Positions 16,429-25,261 of a DNA stretch of 64,000 nt are shown one piece after another. Where the stretch lies: positions 1 through 64,000 of the forward strand of contig NZ_PDWT01000001.1 of assembly GCF_010093345.1 (NCBI RefSeq). Reading direction: 5' to 3'. A program made the position numbers and the translations under genes. The stretch is from Pseudoxanthomonas yeongjuensis. Its GTDB lineage: Bacteria > Pseudomonadota > Gammaproteobacteria > Xanthomonadales > Xanthomonadaceae. How positions within the stretch are numbered: position 1 is the stretch's first letter; each line of letters begins with the position of its first letter. The notes beneath the pieces were generated by a model that did no database searches, was not told the origin of the DNA, and was given only the letters and a program-made list of their open reading frames with translations.

Positions 16429-17939
16429 AAGTGACGCGGACGCGGCGTCCAGCGGAAGGTCGCCACGCTGCTGGCGGGCAGGGTGTAGTTGAAGCGCCGG
16501 TCCTGCTGGCTGACCGCGACCGTCCGCGGTTGCGGATTGGAGTTGACCACGATCAGCACCACCGAACCGTCGTCGCTGTTCTGGAAGGCGACGTTGTCCA
16601 GGCCGTCATCCGCGGTTGCGGTGGAGGCGATGCGGTACGCGTCCTGGCGCACGAAGCGGCTGGCGTGGGCCAGTGCGTAGTAGCCGTTGTTGCGGGTCAC
16701 GGCCCCGGTCTTCGAGTCGATGGCGACCACGCCGATGCAGGTGTCGCAGCCGCCCGCGTGCGGGCCGCCTTTTTCGTCGAGCGCCAGATTCCAGAACAAC
16801 ACGCCGCGCGCCCAGTGCCGGGTGGTCTGCACGATCAATTCCCGCGCCTGCAGCGGCAGTCCGCCGCTGAGGACCGGTTCCCAGGTGCCGTCCGAGCATT
16901 CGGTCATGTATGCGTCCTTGCCGGGGAACGCCTCGTGCACCGGCGATTGCGCGGCGACCTCGCCGCCGTAGCAATGCCAGGCCACGGCGGCCACGTGCGG
17001 GCCCGCGGCCGGATCGGACAGCACCGCCATCGGCTCCTGCGGTTTGTCCCAGTTGTGGTCCCAATCGAAGATCAACGGACCCTTGCCGCGTTGCGCGATC
17101 AATGGGCCGAGGTGGTCGCCGATCAGGCGCGCGCGTGCCGGTGCGTTCAAGCGCATGCCGGGATAGTCCGCGGGTTCGTAGTCGGGTTCGTTCTGCACGG
17201 TCAGGGCGAAGATCGGGATGCCTTCGGCCGCGTACGCATCCACGTACTTGAGCAGGTAGCGGGCGAACGCATCGTAGTACTCGGGACGCAACTTGCCCTT
17301 GATCAGGCTGTCGCTGTCCTTCATCCATCCCGGCGCGCTCCACGGCGAAGCCATCACCTGCAGGCGCGGGTTGATGCGCAATGCCTCGCGCGCGACCGGG
17401 ACCACGTCGTCCAGGTTGGGCGCGATGCTGAAATGTTGCAGTTGCGGATCGGGCCGGCCATCCGGCGGATCGTCCAGGCTGTAGTGATGGCGGGAGAAAT
17501 CGGAGGCGCCGATGGTCAGGCGGGTGAACTCCAGGCCGATGCCGTTGCCGGAACGGCCGAACAGTTCCTGCAGCAAGGCCAAGCGCTGTTCCGGCGTCAT
17601 CTTTTTCCGGATCAGCCAGGCCGAGGCATCGGTGATCGAGGCGCCGAAGCCGAGCATGCGCTGGTAGCGGGTGCCGGTGTCCACCTCGATGCTTGTCGCG
17701 GTGTCCGTCGCCGTTTCCGCGGCCTCTCCGCTGACGGCCACGGACTGCAGTGCCAGGCGGTGGTCGGCGGTGGTGACCCAGGCTTCGACCCTTGCCGCGG
17801 GTTGTTGCTGGACAGGTGTCTTTGCAGGCGCTGCCGGGGGAGCAGGCGCGTCGTTTTTGCACGCGCTCGCGATCGCGAAAAAAACCAGAAGCAGGACCGC
17901 TTCGGGTCTTGCCTGCCGGCGAGGAGACGGGGAGTCCAT
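16425..17939 (-). CDS. GH30 family glycoside hydrolase, lipoprotein
   Basis: The 504-residue protein has a lipoprotein signal ending at the lipid Cys of IASAC, then a Pro/Ala linker. The catalytic TIM barrel starts about residue 85 (MLGFGASITDASAW). The acid/base is Glu251 in TVQNEPDYEP and the nucleophile is Glu347 in MTECSDGTWEP. A C-terminal beta domain completes the GH30 fold. GH30 enzymes act on beta-glucosides, beta-1,6-glucan or xylan; the family resembles glucosylceramidase-type members. GGAGAA lies 7 bases upstream of the chosen ATG. It is divergent from a TonB receptor and probably belongs to the same uptake locus. Confidence 0.9.
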   Translation of the reverse strand: MDSPSPRRQARPEAVLLLVFFAIASACKNDAPAPPAAPAKTPVQQQPAARVEAWVTTADHRLALQSVAVSGEAAETATDTATSIEVDTGTRYQRMLGFGASITDASAWLIRKKMTPEQRLALLQELFGRSGNGIGLEFTRLTIGASDFSRHHYSLDDPPDGRPDPQLQHFSIAPNLDDVVPVAREALRINPRLQVMASPWSAPGWMKDSDSLIKGKLRPEYYDAFARYLLKYVDAYAAEGIPIFALTVQNEPDYEPADYPGMRLNAPARARLIGDHLGPLIAQRGKGPLIFDWDHNWDKPQEPMAVLSDPAAGPHVAAVAWHCYGGEVAAQSPVHEAFPGKDAYMTECSDGTWEPVLSGGLPLQARELIVQTTRHWARGVLFWNLALDEKGGPHAGGCDTCIGVVAIDSKTGAVTRNNGYYALAHASRFVRQDAYRIASTATADDGLDNVAFQNSDDGSVVLIVVNSNPQPRTVAVSQQDRRFNYTLPASSVATFRWTPRPRHL

Positions 17940-18012
17940 CTGCTTTTCTCCATTCCGATTCATGAACGGATATTGCGGGATATTCGTGCGCTGGTGCGTG
18001 TTGCGCCGCAAC

Positions 18013-18038
18013 TGTAACGATGCGTTTCAACCGTTACA
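18013..18038. promoter_or_regulatory. inverted repeat in the GH30/TonB-receptor divergent region
   Basis: TGTAACG and CGTTACA form 7-base inverted arms separated by 12 bases, about 75 bases upstream of the GH30 start. It may bind a regulator of the leftward GH30 gene, but no promoter boxes can be fixed around it. Confidence 0.35.
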
Positions 18039-18092
18039 TGCGACAAAAAGCGAGGCGGGCGCGGAAGGAAGTCTGGGTGATGCACGTGATGA

Positions 18093-18130
18093 TTGACAAA
18101 CCATACGCGTAAATATACGACAGCGCTGTC
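18093..18130 (+). promoter_or_regulatory. promoter and LacI-type operator of the TonB receptor gene
   Basis: A consensus -35 box TTGACA (18093-18098) is followed after 15 bases by TATACG (18114-18119) as a -10 box. The perfect palindrome GACAGCGCTGTC (18119-18130) begins at the end of the -10 box, across the expected transcription start. Palindromes with central AGCGCT are typical of LacI-family operators in Xanthomonas sugar loci, so repression relieved by a sugar is likely. Confidence 0.65.
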
Positions 18131-18152
18131 AGCAACTTTCCGGAGAGGATAG

Positions 18153-20996
18153 ATGGCCCCCCTGAACAAAGCAGTGAAACCCTCGTTCATTTCCCCCTCT
18201 TCGATACACCGGCATGCGCACCGGCATGCATTGGCCATCGCCTGCTGCCTGGCCCTGTTCGGCGCGCAACCGGTCCTTGCCCAGGACGCGGCAACGGTCC
18301 CCGCGGAGCAAGCGCCCGCGCAGCCGGATGTGAATACGCTGGACGCCGTGGTGGTGAAGGGCATCCGCAGCAGCATCGCCAAGTCGGTGGAGACCAAGAA
18401 CGAATCCAGTTCGATCGTCGAAGCGATCTCCGCCGAGGACATCGGCAAGTTGCCGGACATCAGCATCGCCGATTCCATTTCGCGCTTGCCGGGCCTGGCC
18501 ACCCAGCGCGTGGACGGGCGCTCGCAGGTGATCAACATCCGCGGCATGTCCGAGCAGTTCGCCGGAACCCTGTTGAACGGGCGCGAGCAGGTCAGCACCG
18601 GCGACAGCCGCGGCGTGGAGTTCGACCAGTACCCGGCGGAGTTGATCAACGCGGTCACGGTGTACAAGACCCCGGACGCGAGCATCGTGGGGCAGGGCCT
18701 CTCGGGCACCGTCGACCTGCAGACCATCCATCCGCTGGACCTGAGCGAGCGCCGCATCGTGTTCAGCGGGCAGGGCGAATACAACTCGCTGGGCAAGCTG
18801 ACCGCCGGCGGCGACCACACCGGTTATCGCGCCGCCGCATCGTATGTGGACCAGTTCGCAGACAACACGATCGGCGTCGCGCTGGGCATCGCGCGGCTTG
18901 ATTCGCCGTTCCAGGAGGAGCACTACAAGCAATGGTGGTGGGCCAGCGGCGACACGACCAATGGCTGGGGCGCACCCAACCCGCAAGCCGGGAAGCCGAG
19001 CGACGCCATCGCACTGCAGGGGTCCGAAGGCTGGATCAAATCCCGCAACCTGACCCGCGACGGCGTTATGGGCGTGCTGGAGTTCAAGCCCAACGACACC
19101 TGGCACAGCGTCCTCGACCTGTACTACTCCAAGTTCGACCAGGACGAGACGATGCGCGGGACGATGTGGAGCAACGACCCCTGGTTCGCCAACGTCGATG
19201 CTCCTCTCGACGCGAACGGCAACCCGATCCCCAATGTCGACTACGCCAACGTGGGCGTGAGCGACTACCGGGGTTATCCCTTCGTCACCAGCGGTACGCT
19301 GGTCGGCGTGCAGCCGATCGTGCGCAACGACAACAACACGCGCGAGGACAAGCTTTATTCGGCGGGCTGGAACAACAGCTTCGCATTCGATCCGTTCACG
19401 TTCAATGTCGACCTGAACTATTCGCGCGCCGAGCGCGAACAGTCCACGCTGGAAACCTATGCCGGGCTCCTGGACCCGCAGATCGTCGATTTCGAGATTC
19501 CGCTGAGCAACCGGTTCGGACATTACTCGCTGCCCGACCTATCCGATCCCGCTGCCGTCTACCTGTGGGATCCGCAGAAATACGGCCATGACGGGCGCAT
19601 GGAGGATTCCAAGCAGACCGACATCATCAAGGCGGCCCGGTTCTCGTTGAACCGCGTGGTCGAGTCGTCGGATTTCCTGCGCAGCTACGATGTCGGCGTC
19701 AACCTCAACCGTCGCAGCAAGGAGAAGACCGCGCAGGTGTATTTCGCCGACCTCAAGAACGGGCGCACGCCGACCCTGGTCGATCCGTCGCTGCTGTCCT
19801 CGCCGACCTCGCTGGGTTTCCTTGGCATGGGCGACGTGCTCACCTACGATCCGCGCGCGCTGCTCGGCCAGTACTACGACGTGAACCTGAGCGAGAGCAA
19901 CGACGACGTGCTCAAGGACTACATCGTCGAGGAGGACGTCAAGACGTTCTACTTCCGGGCCAACCTCGACATGGACGTAAGCGATCGCATCCGCCTGCGC
20001 GGCAATGCCGGTTTCCAGTACATCCGCAGCGAACAGTCGTCCACCGGCTTCAACGCCAACAACGGCATCGTCGCCGGTTCGCAGAAGATCGACGCTTCCT
20101 ACGGCGACATCCTGCCGAGCCTCAACCTGGTCGCGGACTTCGGCGATGGCTGGATGGTGCGCTTCGGCTGGGCCAAGACCCTGATGCGCGCGCCGATCAA
20201 CTACCTCAGCGCGGCCAGTTCGGCCAGCGTGAACCAGTTCGGCGAGTGGTCCGGCAGCGGCGGCAACCCGAAGCTCGAGCCGTACCGTGCCAACGCCGTC
20301 GACCTGTCGTTCGAGAAGTACATCGGCGATGCGAGCTACGTCGCCTTGGCGCTGTTCTACAAGCAGCTCGAGTCCTATGTTTTCCAGCAGGAAATCACCG
20401 GCTGGGATTTCACCGACTATCCCAATGACAGCGGTTACACGCCGCATTCCAACATCGGCAGTTTCTACACGTGGGCCAACGGCAGCGGTGGCTACATGCG
20501 CGGCGTGGAGTTGAGCGCGTCGCTCTCCGGCGAGCTGTTGCATCCGGCGCTGGAAGGATTCGGTGCGCAGGTCAACGGGTCGTACACCGAATCGTCGATC
20601 GACCCCGACGGCCCCGGAGGGTCGGCCACAGACACGATCCCCGGCCTGTCCAAGATCGTCGCCAACGCCACCGTCTATTACGAGCGCCACGGATTCTCGG
20701 CGCGGCTGAGTCAGCGCTACCGCGACAAGTACCGCGGCGAGTACAGCTCGCTGTTCGGGCAGCGCCAGCTGCGCTACACGCTTCCCGAGCGCCAGTTGGA
20801 CATGCAGCTGAGCTACGACTTCGCCGATGGCAGCCGCTTGCATGGGTTGTCGCTGCTGTTCCAGGTCAACAACCTCAACAACTCGCCGTTCCGTACCCAG
20901 GTCAGCGAGGCTTCCGGCTCCACCGGCCTGTTGCTGCCCGAGGAATACACCGAGTACGGCCGCCAGTACATGCTCGGATTCCGTTACGAGCTGTAG
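18153..20996 (+). CDS. TonB-dependent outer-membrane receptor
   Basis: The 947-residue protein has a long signal peptide cleaved after PVLAQ (about residue 44). A plug domain begins with the TonB-box region LDAVVVKGIRSSI and includes IADSISRLPGLATQRVDGR and QVINIRGMSEQFAGTLLNGR. A 22-strand type beta barrel fills the rest and ends in an aromatic-rich strand (QYMLGFRYEL). The plug type is that of the large Xanthomonas/Caulobacter carbohydrate receptors. It is flanked by two GH30 genes, suggesting import of oligosaccharides released by them. GGAGAGG lies close upstream of the ATG. Confidence 0.93.
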   Translation: MAPLNKAVKPSFISPSSIHRHAHRHALAIACCLALFGAQPVLAQDAATVPAEQAPAQPDVNTLDAVVVKGIRSSIAKSVETKNESSSIVEAISAEDIGKLPDISIADSISRLPGLATQRVDGRSQVINIRGMSEQFAGTLLNGREQVSTGDSRGVEFDQYPAELINAVTVYKTPDASIVGQGLSGTVDLQTIHPLDLSERRIVFSGQGEYNSLGKLTAGGDHTGYRAAASYVDQFADNTIGVALGIARLDSPFQEEHYKQWWWASGDTTNGWGAPNPQAGKPSDAIALQGSEGWIKSRNLTRDGVMGVLEFKPNDTWHSVLDLYYSKFDQDETMRGTMWSNDPWFANVDAPLDANGNPIPNVDYANVGVSDYRGYPFVTSGTLVGVQPIVRNDNNTREDKLYSAGWNNSFAFDPFTFNVDLNYSRAEREQSTLETYAGLLDPQIVDFEIPLSNRFGHYSLPDLSDPAAVYLWDPQKYGHDGRMEDSKQTDIIKAARFSLNRVVESSDFLRSYDVGVNLNRRSKEKTAQVYFADLKNGRTPTLVDPSLLSSPTSLGFLGMGDVLTYDPRALLGQYYDVNLSESNDDVLKDYIVEEDVKTFYFRANLDMDVSDRIRLRGNAGFQYIRSEQSSTGFNANNGIVAGSQKIDASYGDILPSLNLVADFGDGWMVRFGWAKTLMRAPINYLSAASSASVNQFGEWSGSGGNPKLEPYRANAVDLSFEKYIGDASYVALALFYKQLESYVFQQEITGWDFTDYPNDSGYTPHSNIGSFYTWANGSGGYMRGVELSASLSGELLHPALEGFGAQVNGSYTESSIDPDGPGGSATDTIPGLSKIVANATVYYERHGFSARLSQRYRDKYRGEYSSLFGQRQLRYTLPERQLDMQLSYDFADGSRLHGLSLLFQVNNLNNSPFRTQVSEASGSTGLLLPEEYTEYGRQYMLGFRYEL

Positions 20997-21319
20997 CCGG
21001 GTCGCAGGTGCAGGCGACCGCGTGGCCTGGCCTGGATGGAGCGCAACGAAATGCCAGGCGAGCGGCTTCATCCGGAGGGCCGAATCTGCCCTTGCGATGC
21101 ACGCCAAAGCTGCGGTCATCGAACAAGTCGCCATCCCGGCCTGCGCCGGGATGGCGATCCCTGTCGCGGGGGCGCATCGAGCCGCGGCGGTCGGTGCGGG
21201 CTTTCGCCGGTCTGTGCCCGGGCTCACCCCGGGAAGACCGGGCCGGATTAGGATAGGGTATCGCCTGAAAAGCGCGCCCTGGCACTCCCGCCGGCGTCGC
21301 AGGCAGAGGATCGACCGCC
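20997..21319. other. intergenic region between TonB receptor and GGDEF genes
   Basis: The 323 bases hold no convincing gene. At 21028-21056 a degraded repeat resembles the common gammaproteobacterial unit with GGATGGAGCGCAACGAAAT. The hairpin at 21128-21157 is listed separately. Confidence 0.4.
21128..21157. terminator. 13-bp stem hairpin after the TonB receptor gene
   Basis: TCGCCATCCCGGC pairs perfectly with GCCGGGATGGCGA around a 4-base loop, about 130 bases downstream of the receptor stop. No T tract follows. It may terminate or stabilise the transcript, or be a REP unit. Confidence 0.5.
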
Positions 21320-22354
21320 TTGCTCAACCGGTTCCGGCGCAACTCCCAACTCGGCATCCTCGCCCTGCTGGGGACGGCGACTACCTGCACGCTGGCCATG
21401 TTCGCGGGTTATCGCGCCCTGCACGGACAGTGGCCGGCCGCCATCATCGACTTCGCCATCGTCGTGCTGATCGGCGTGCCGGTGATCCATGCGTTGCGCA
21501 CCGGCAACACCGCCGGCCCGGGTGCGTTCCTGTGCGCCACCAACAGCCTGAGTTGCGCCATCGCCTGCTACGTGATCGGACCCGTGTCGCTGCCATGGGT
21601 ATACCTGGTGCTGATGACCAACTTCCTGATCGCCGGCCCACGCCAGGCCCTGGCCTTCAACCTGTTGCTCACCGTGGCCCTGCTGCTGATGCCGCGCATG
21701 CTCGACCTGCCGGTCGAACGCATGTCCGCAGCCGCCGTCGCCGCGTTGGTCACCCTGTTCGCCTGGCTCTCGGCCCTGCGGGTCAGCACCGACCACCAGC
21801 AACTGGAAGTGCTCGCCTCGCTCGACGCGCTGACCGGCCTGCCCAACCGGCGGATGATGGAACAGGCCCTGGAGGGCGCCGTTGCGCGGCACCGCGCCGG
21901 CGACCGCAGCCACGGGCTGCTGATCGTGGACATCGATCATTTCAAGGAAGTCAACGACACCCACGGCCATGCCGCGGGCGATGCCGCGATCGCCGACCTG
22001 GCCGCGATCCTCAAGTTCGAGATGCGCAAGCACGACCGCGTATTCCGCTTCGGCGGCGAAGAGTTCGTGGTGCTGCTGGACGTCGATACCCGCGACGACC
22101 TGTGGACCGCCAGCGAGCGCCTGCGCCAGGCGGTGCGCAACGGCCTGCGCGGCCCCGGCGGCCGCATCACGATATCGCTGGGCGGAGCCATGGCCGGGGA
22201 AGAGGAGCGCTGGCAGGAATGGTTCTCGCTGGCCGACGAAGCGCTGTACCGGGCCAAGAACAACGGACGCGACAGCACGGTGGTCATGGGTGGCGCCGTG
22301 CCCACGGATCCTGCGCCGGAACCTCGCGGCAAACCGGCATTGCCGCGCGTTTGA
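21320..22354 (+). CDS. membrane-bound GGDEF diguanylate cyclase
   Basis: The 344-residue protein starts with TTG. Five or six hydrophobic helices fill residues 1-170. A short signalling helix leads to the GGDEF domain (SLDALTGLPNRRMMEQ). The active-site motif is GGEEF, and RKHD lies five residues before it, which matches the RxxD inhibitory site. The enzyme should make c-di-GMP from GTP and be subject to product inhibition. It lies between the TonB receptor and the second GH30 gene, in the same direction, but its relation to sugar uptake is uncertain. Confidence 0.88.
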   Translation: MLNRFRRNSQLGILALLGTATTCTLAMFAGYRALHGQWPAAIIDFAIVVLIGVPVIHALRTGNTAGPGAFLCATNSLSCAIACYVIGPVSLPWVYLVLMTNFLIAGPRQALAFNLLLTVALLLMPRMLDLPVERMSAAAVAALVTLFAWLSALRVSTDHQQLEVLASLDALTGLPNRRMMEQALEGAVARHRAGDRSHGLLIVDIDHFKEVNDTHGHAAGDAAIADLAAILKFEMRKHDRVFRFGGEEFVVLLDVDTRDDLWTASERLRQAVRNGLRGPGGRITISLGGAMAGEEERWQEWFSLADEALYRAKNNGRDSTVVMGGAVPTDPAPEPRGKPALPRV

Positions 22355-22387
22355 CCAGGTGATGCGGTTCCCCTCCGTATCACCTGG
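22355..22387. terminator. hairpin directly after the GGDEF stop codon
   Basis: CCAGGTGAT...ATCACCTGG form a 9-bp stem that extends by a G-U pair and three more pairs to 13 bp, with a 7-base loop. It begins on the base after the stop. No T tract is present. It lies in the leader of the next GH30 gene, so it could be either a terminator or a leader structure. Confidence 0.5.
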
Positions 22388-22449
22388 ACCCGGCCCGCAA
22401 CCGAGCAAGTATTCTTGAACCCGCCACCCCCGACCCTCGAGGCAACCAG

Positions 22450-23919
22450 ATGAAGAGTCTCCTTTTCTCGACGATGGCAGGAATGACCATCGTCCTGCTG
22501 GCCCATTCCACCACCGGCGTTGCGGCCGAGGCCTCGATGGAAAAATTCCCGGACACCGGCAAGCCGATCGCGATCTACACCAGCGCGGCGGGGTCGGACC
22601 AACGCTTGAGCAAGAGCGGCACGGCCGCCCTGCAGCCGGGCCACAAGCTGGTCGAGGCCGAAACCTCGATCTTCGTGGATCCGGGCAAGCGCTATCAATC
22701 CCTGATCGGGATCGGCGGCGCCATCACCGATTCCAGCGCCGAAGTGTTCGCAAAGCTGGACCCCGCGCGGCAGGCCGAATTCCTCAAGGCGTATTACGAC
22801 AGGGACAGCGGCATCGGCTATTCGCTGGCGCGCACCACCATCCACAGCTCGGATTTCAGCAGCGCCAGCTACACCTACATCGAGGAAGGCGACAAGGCCC
22901 TCTCGACTTTCTCGATCGACCACGACCGCCGGTTCCGCATCCCGCTGATCAAGCGGGCGATCGAAGCCGCGGGCGGCAAGCTGCCCCTGTACGCCAGCCC
23001 GTGGAGCGCGCCGGCGTTCATGAAGACCACCAACAACATGCTCAAGGGCGGGTCGCTGCTGCCCGAGTACGCCGATGCGTGGGCCAGGTATTTCACCAGG
23101 TTCATTGCCGCCTATGAAAAGGAAGGCATCTCGATCTGGGCGATCACCGTGCAGAACGAACCGATGGCCACGCAGACCTGGGAGTCGATGCTGTACACCG
23201 CCGAGGAGGAACGCGATTTCCTCAAGAACCACCTCGGCCCGACCATGCACAAGGCCGGCTACGGCGACAAGAAGATCATCGTCTGGGACCACAACCGCGA
23301 CATGATGACCGAACGCGCGCGGGTGATCTTCGACGACCCGGAGGCGTCGAAGTACGCCTGGGGCATGGGCTTCCACTGGTACGAGACCTGGGCCGGCTTC
23401 GAGCCGATGTACCGCAACGTGGCCACCGTGGCCCGGAACTATCCCGACAAGCACCTGCTGCTGACCGAAGCGGCGGTGGAGAAGTTCGATCCCGCGCGCT
23501 ACCAGTACTGGGCCAATGGCGAACGCTACGGCAGTTCGATCATCAACGACCTCAACAACGGCGCCGAAGGCTGGACCGACTGGAACATCCTGCTCGACGA
23601 AACCGGCGGCCCCAACCATGTCGGCAATCTTTGTTTCGCGCCGATCCACGCGGACACCCGTACCGGCGAACTGATCTACACGCCCAGCTACTACTACATC
23701 GGCCACTTCTCGAAATTCATCCGCCCGGGCGCGCACCGCGTCAGCGCGGCCAGCAGCCGCAGCACCTTGCTGACCACGTCCTTCCTCAACCCCGACAACA
23801 CCCTGAGCACCGTGGTCATGAACCCGACCGACAAGGAAATCGCCTACAACTTCTATGTAGGTTCGGACTCGGCCCAGTTGAGCATTCCGGCGCACGCGAT
23901 CCAGACGCTGGTGCGCTAG
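22450..23919 (+). CDS. GH30 family glycoside hydrolase, secreted
   Basis: The 489-residue protein has a Sec signal peptide (cleavage near GVAA-EAS). The TIM barrel starts near residue 90 (LIGIGGAITDSSAEVF). The acid/base is Glu237 in VQNEPMATQTW and the nucleophile is Glu340 in LLLTEAAVE. The beta domain at the end (STVVMNPTDKEIAYNFYVG) matches GH30. The pattern resembles the branch with beta-1,6-glucanases and glucosylceramidases. It differs clearly from the lipoprotein GH30 at 16425, so the two probably split the work on one glycan. It sits in the same locus as the TonB receptor. Confidence 0.92.
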   Translation: MKSLLFSTMAGMTIVLLAHSTTGVAAEASMEKFPDTGKPIAIYTSAAGSDQRLSKSGTAALQPGHKLVEAETSIFVDPGKRYQSLIGIGGAITDSSAEVFAKLDPARQAEFLKAYYDRDSGIGYSLARTTIHSSDFSSASYTYIEEGDKALSTFSIDHDRRFRIPLIKRAIEAAGGKLPLYASPWSAPAFMKTTNNMLKGGSLLPEYADAWARYFTRFIAAYEKEGISIWAITVQNEPMATQTWESMLYTAEEERDFLKNHLGPTMHKAGYGDKKIIVWDHNRDMMTERARVIFDDPEASKYAWGMGFHWYETWAGFEPMYRNVATVARNYPDKHLLLTEAAVEKFDPARYQYWANGERYGSSIINDLNNGAEGWTDWNILLDETGGPNHVGNLCFAPIHADTRTGELIYTPSYYYIGHFSKFIRPGAHRVSAASSRSTLLTTSFLNPDNTLSTVVMNPTDKEIAYNFYVGSDSAQLSIPAHAIQTLVR

Positions 23920-23929
23920 ATCCCCGGTA

Positions 23930-24047
23930 GCGGCGGGCGAAGCGCTCTGCGGCAAGGCCGGCGCTCTCCTCTGCCTTCGCGGGAGCAGGCGCTGCTTCGC
24001 TGCACGGAGCGGCTCCTCTCCCGTAAAGGGAGAGGGGCTGGATATCG
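23930..24047. repeat. mosaic GAGAGGG-type intergenic repeat, degraded
   Basis: Between the GH30 gene and the RibD-like gene lie pieces of the repeat family that also occurs at 32028, 35921 and 38468: GCTTCGCTGCACGGAGC followed by CTCTCCCGTAAAGGGAGAGG. The last part is a 7-bp hairpin that could end transcription from both sides. Confidence 0.65.
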
Positions 24048-24051
24048 CGCT

Positions 24052-24615
24052 CTACGCGGAATACTGCATCACGATATGTCCGCTCGGGTATGCGCGGACG
24101 CTCTGCAGCGCCAGTTTCAGGTCGCCCAGGCCATCGGGCGCGAACGAGCGGCCTTCGCCCAGCAACATCGCGATCATGCGCAGGCGCAGCACGTCCACCT
24201 GGCGGGCACGGAACAACGCGTCGGTCAGGGTCAGGCTGCCCCAGATCATCAGGTCGCCGTCGATGCGCTGGCGTAAACGGCGTACGGACTCGATGCCGTC
24301 GCCGCGGAGGATTTCAACTTCGTCCTTTTCGCCCCATGGCGCGGATCGCAGCGTGTTGGATACCACGAACTTGGGCAAGGAATTGATCGGGCCGGCGACC
24401 CGTTCCACCTTCTCGTCCGCACCGGGCCAATAGTCGGCGAACATGCGGTAAGTGGTCGCGCCGAAGACGATGGCGCCGACCGATCGCAGCCTCTTCATCT
24501 GCTCGTCCTCGCCCTCCCTGAAATCGCCGCTGGCGTCGAAGAAGCCGATGCCGCCGTCCTTGTAGGCGGCGTAACCGTCCGCGCTGACGATCTGTTCCAC
24601 GATGACCTTGCCCAT
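24052..24615 (-). CDS. RibD C-terminal (dihydrofolate reductase-like) family protein
   Basis: The 187-residue protein belongs to the dihydrofolate reductase superfamily of RibD C-terminal domains. It starts with MGKVIVEQIVSADGYAAYKDGG; the NADPH-binding segments are IVFGATTYRMFADYWPG and DLMIWGSLTLTDALFRA. Small stand-alone members such as YwjB/YyaP are probable NADPH-dependent reductases with unknown substrate. It is a single gene. Confidence 0.85.
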   Translation of the reverse strand: MGKVIVEQIVSADGYAAYKDGGIGFFDASGDFREGEDEQMKRLRSVGAIVFGATTYRMFADYWPGADEKVERVAGPINSLPKFVVSNTLRSAPWGEKDEVEILRGDGIESVRRLRQRIDGDLMIWGSLTLTDALFRARQVDVLRLRMIAMLLGEGRSFAPDGLGDLKLALQSVRAYPSGHIVMQYSA

Positions 24616-24870
24616 GGCGTACTCCCGTGTCGAGGGTTGTAGAAAGCGCCGTGGCGCCGGAACACGGTGCCTGGATTCCGGTTCCTGCTATCGCGACGAA
24701 CGAGAGCTTCGCGGATCGACAAGCCATATGGTCTTGGCCGGGACGCGGCGACAGACGCGGTCCGCGCGATCAGTGTCGACACCCACGGAATCGGTGCTTC
24801 CTCCACATGATTCACATTCCATCGGAACGATTCCATGCAAAATCGAGGAGTATTCCAGGGAGGACTGGCG
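24616..24870. other. intergenic region, no gene seen
   Basis: About 255 bases lie between the divergent RibD-like gene and the 82-residue protein gene. Open frames across it are short and lack family-like features. The Shine-Dalgarno AGGGAGG of the downstream gene is at its right end. Confidence 0.4.
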
Positions 24871-25119
24871 ATGTCGGACCGCGAACGACGCAATCCGGAA
24901 GACGGAGAGAGCGATGCCGAGTTGAGGGCAGGCCTCAGCAAGGAGCAATTGGCCACCTTGCACACGATGGAGCAGTTCCACTGGAAGCTGCGCTTCGTCC
25001 GCCGCCCGCTGTTCCGGGCGCCGGTGCCGGTGCTGTTCCACCGCGATGGCACGCGCTTCGTCGTGCTCGAAGCCGATGGTTCCATCAACGAGGACCCGGG
25101 TTTCAAGATCCGCCCGTGA
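24871..25119 (+). CDS. small hypothetical protein (82 aa)
   Basis: The 82-residue protein (MSDRERRNPEDGESDAELRA) begins after an AGGGAGG ribosome site 7 bases upstream; an in-frame ATG at 24835 lacks one. The charged N-terminal third looks disordered. The remainder (WKLRFVRRPLFRAPVPVLFH, then DGTRFVVLEADGSINEDPGF) suggests a small beta domain. I do not recognise the family. It is convergent with the sensor kinase gene. Confidence 0.7.
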   Translation: MSDRERRNPEDGESDAELRAGLSKEQLATLHTMEQFHWKLRFVRRPLFRAPVPVLFHRDGTRFVVLEADGSINEDPGFKIRP

Positions 25120-25261
25120 GTCCGATCCGAACGGCGTGGGGAACAGGGTTTTCTGCGGATACTTCCACCATGTGGAAGAGTTGGACTGGAGATGCCATGC
25201 CGCGCCGCTGCAGCCTTCGTCGAAGCGGGTGTCTCGCAGGTTCCCGCCCGACAGAAGCGGA

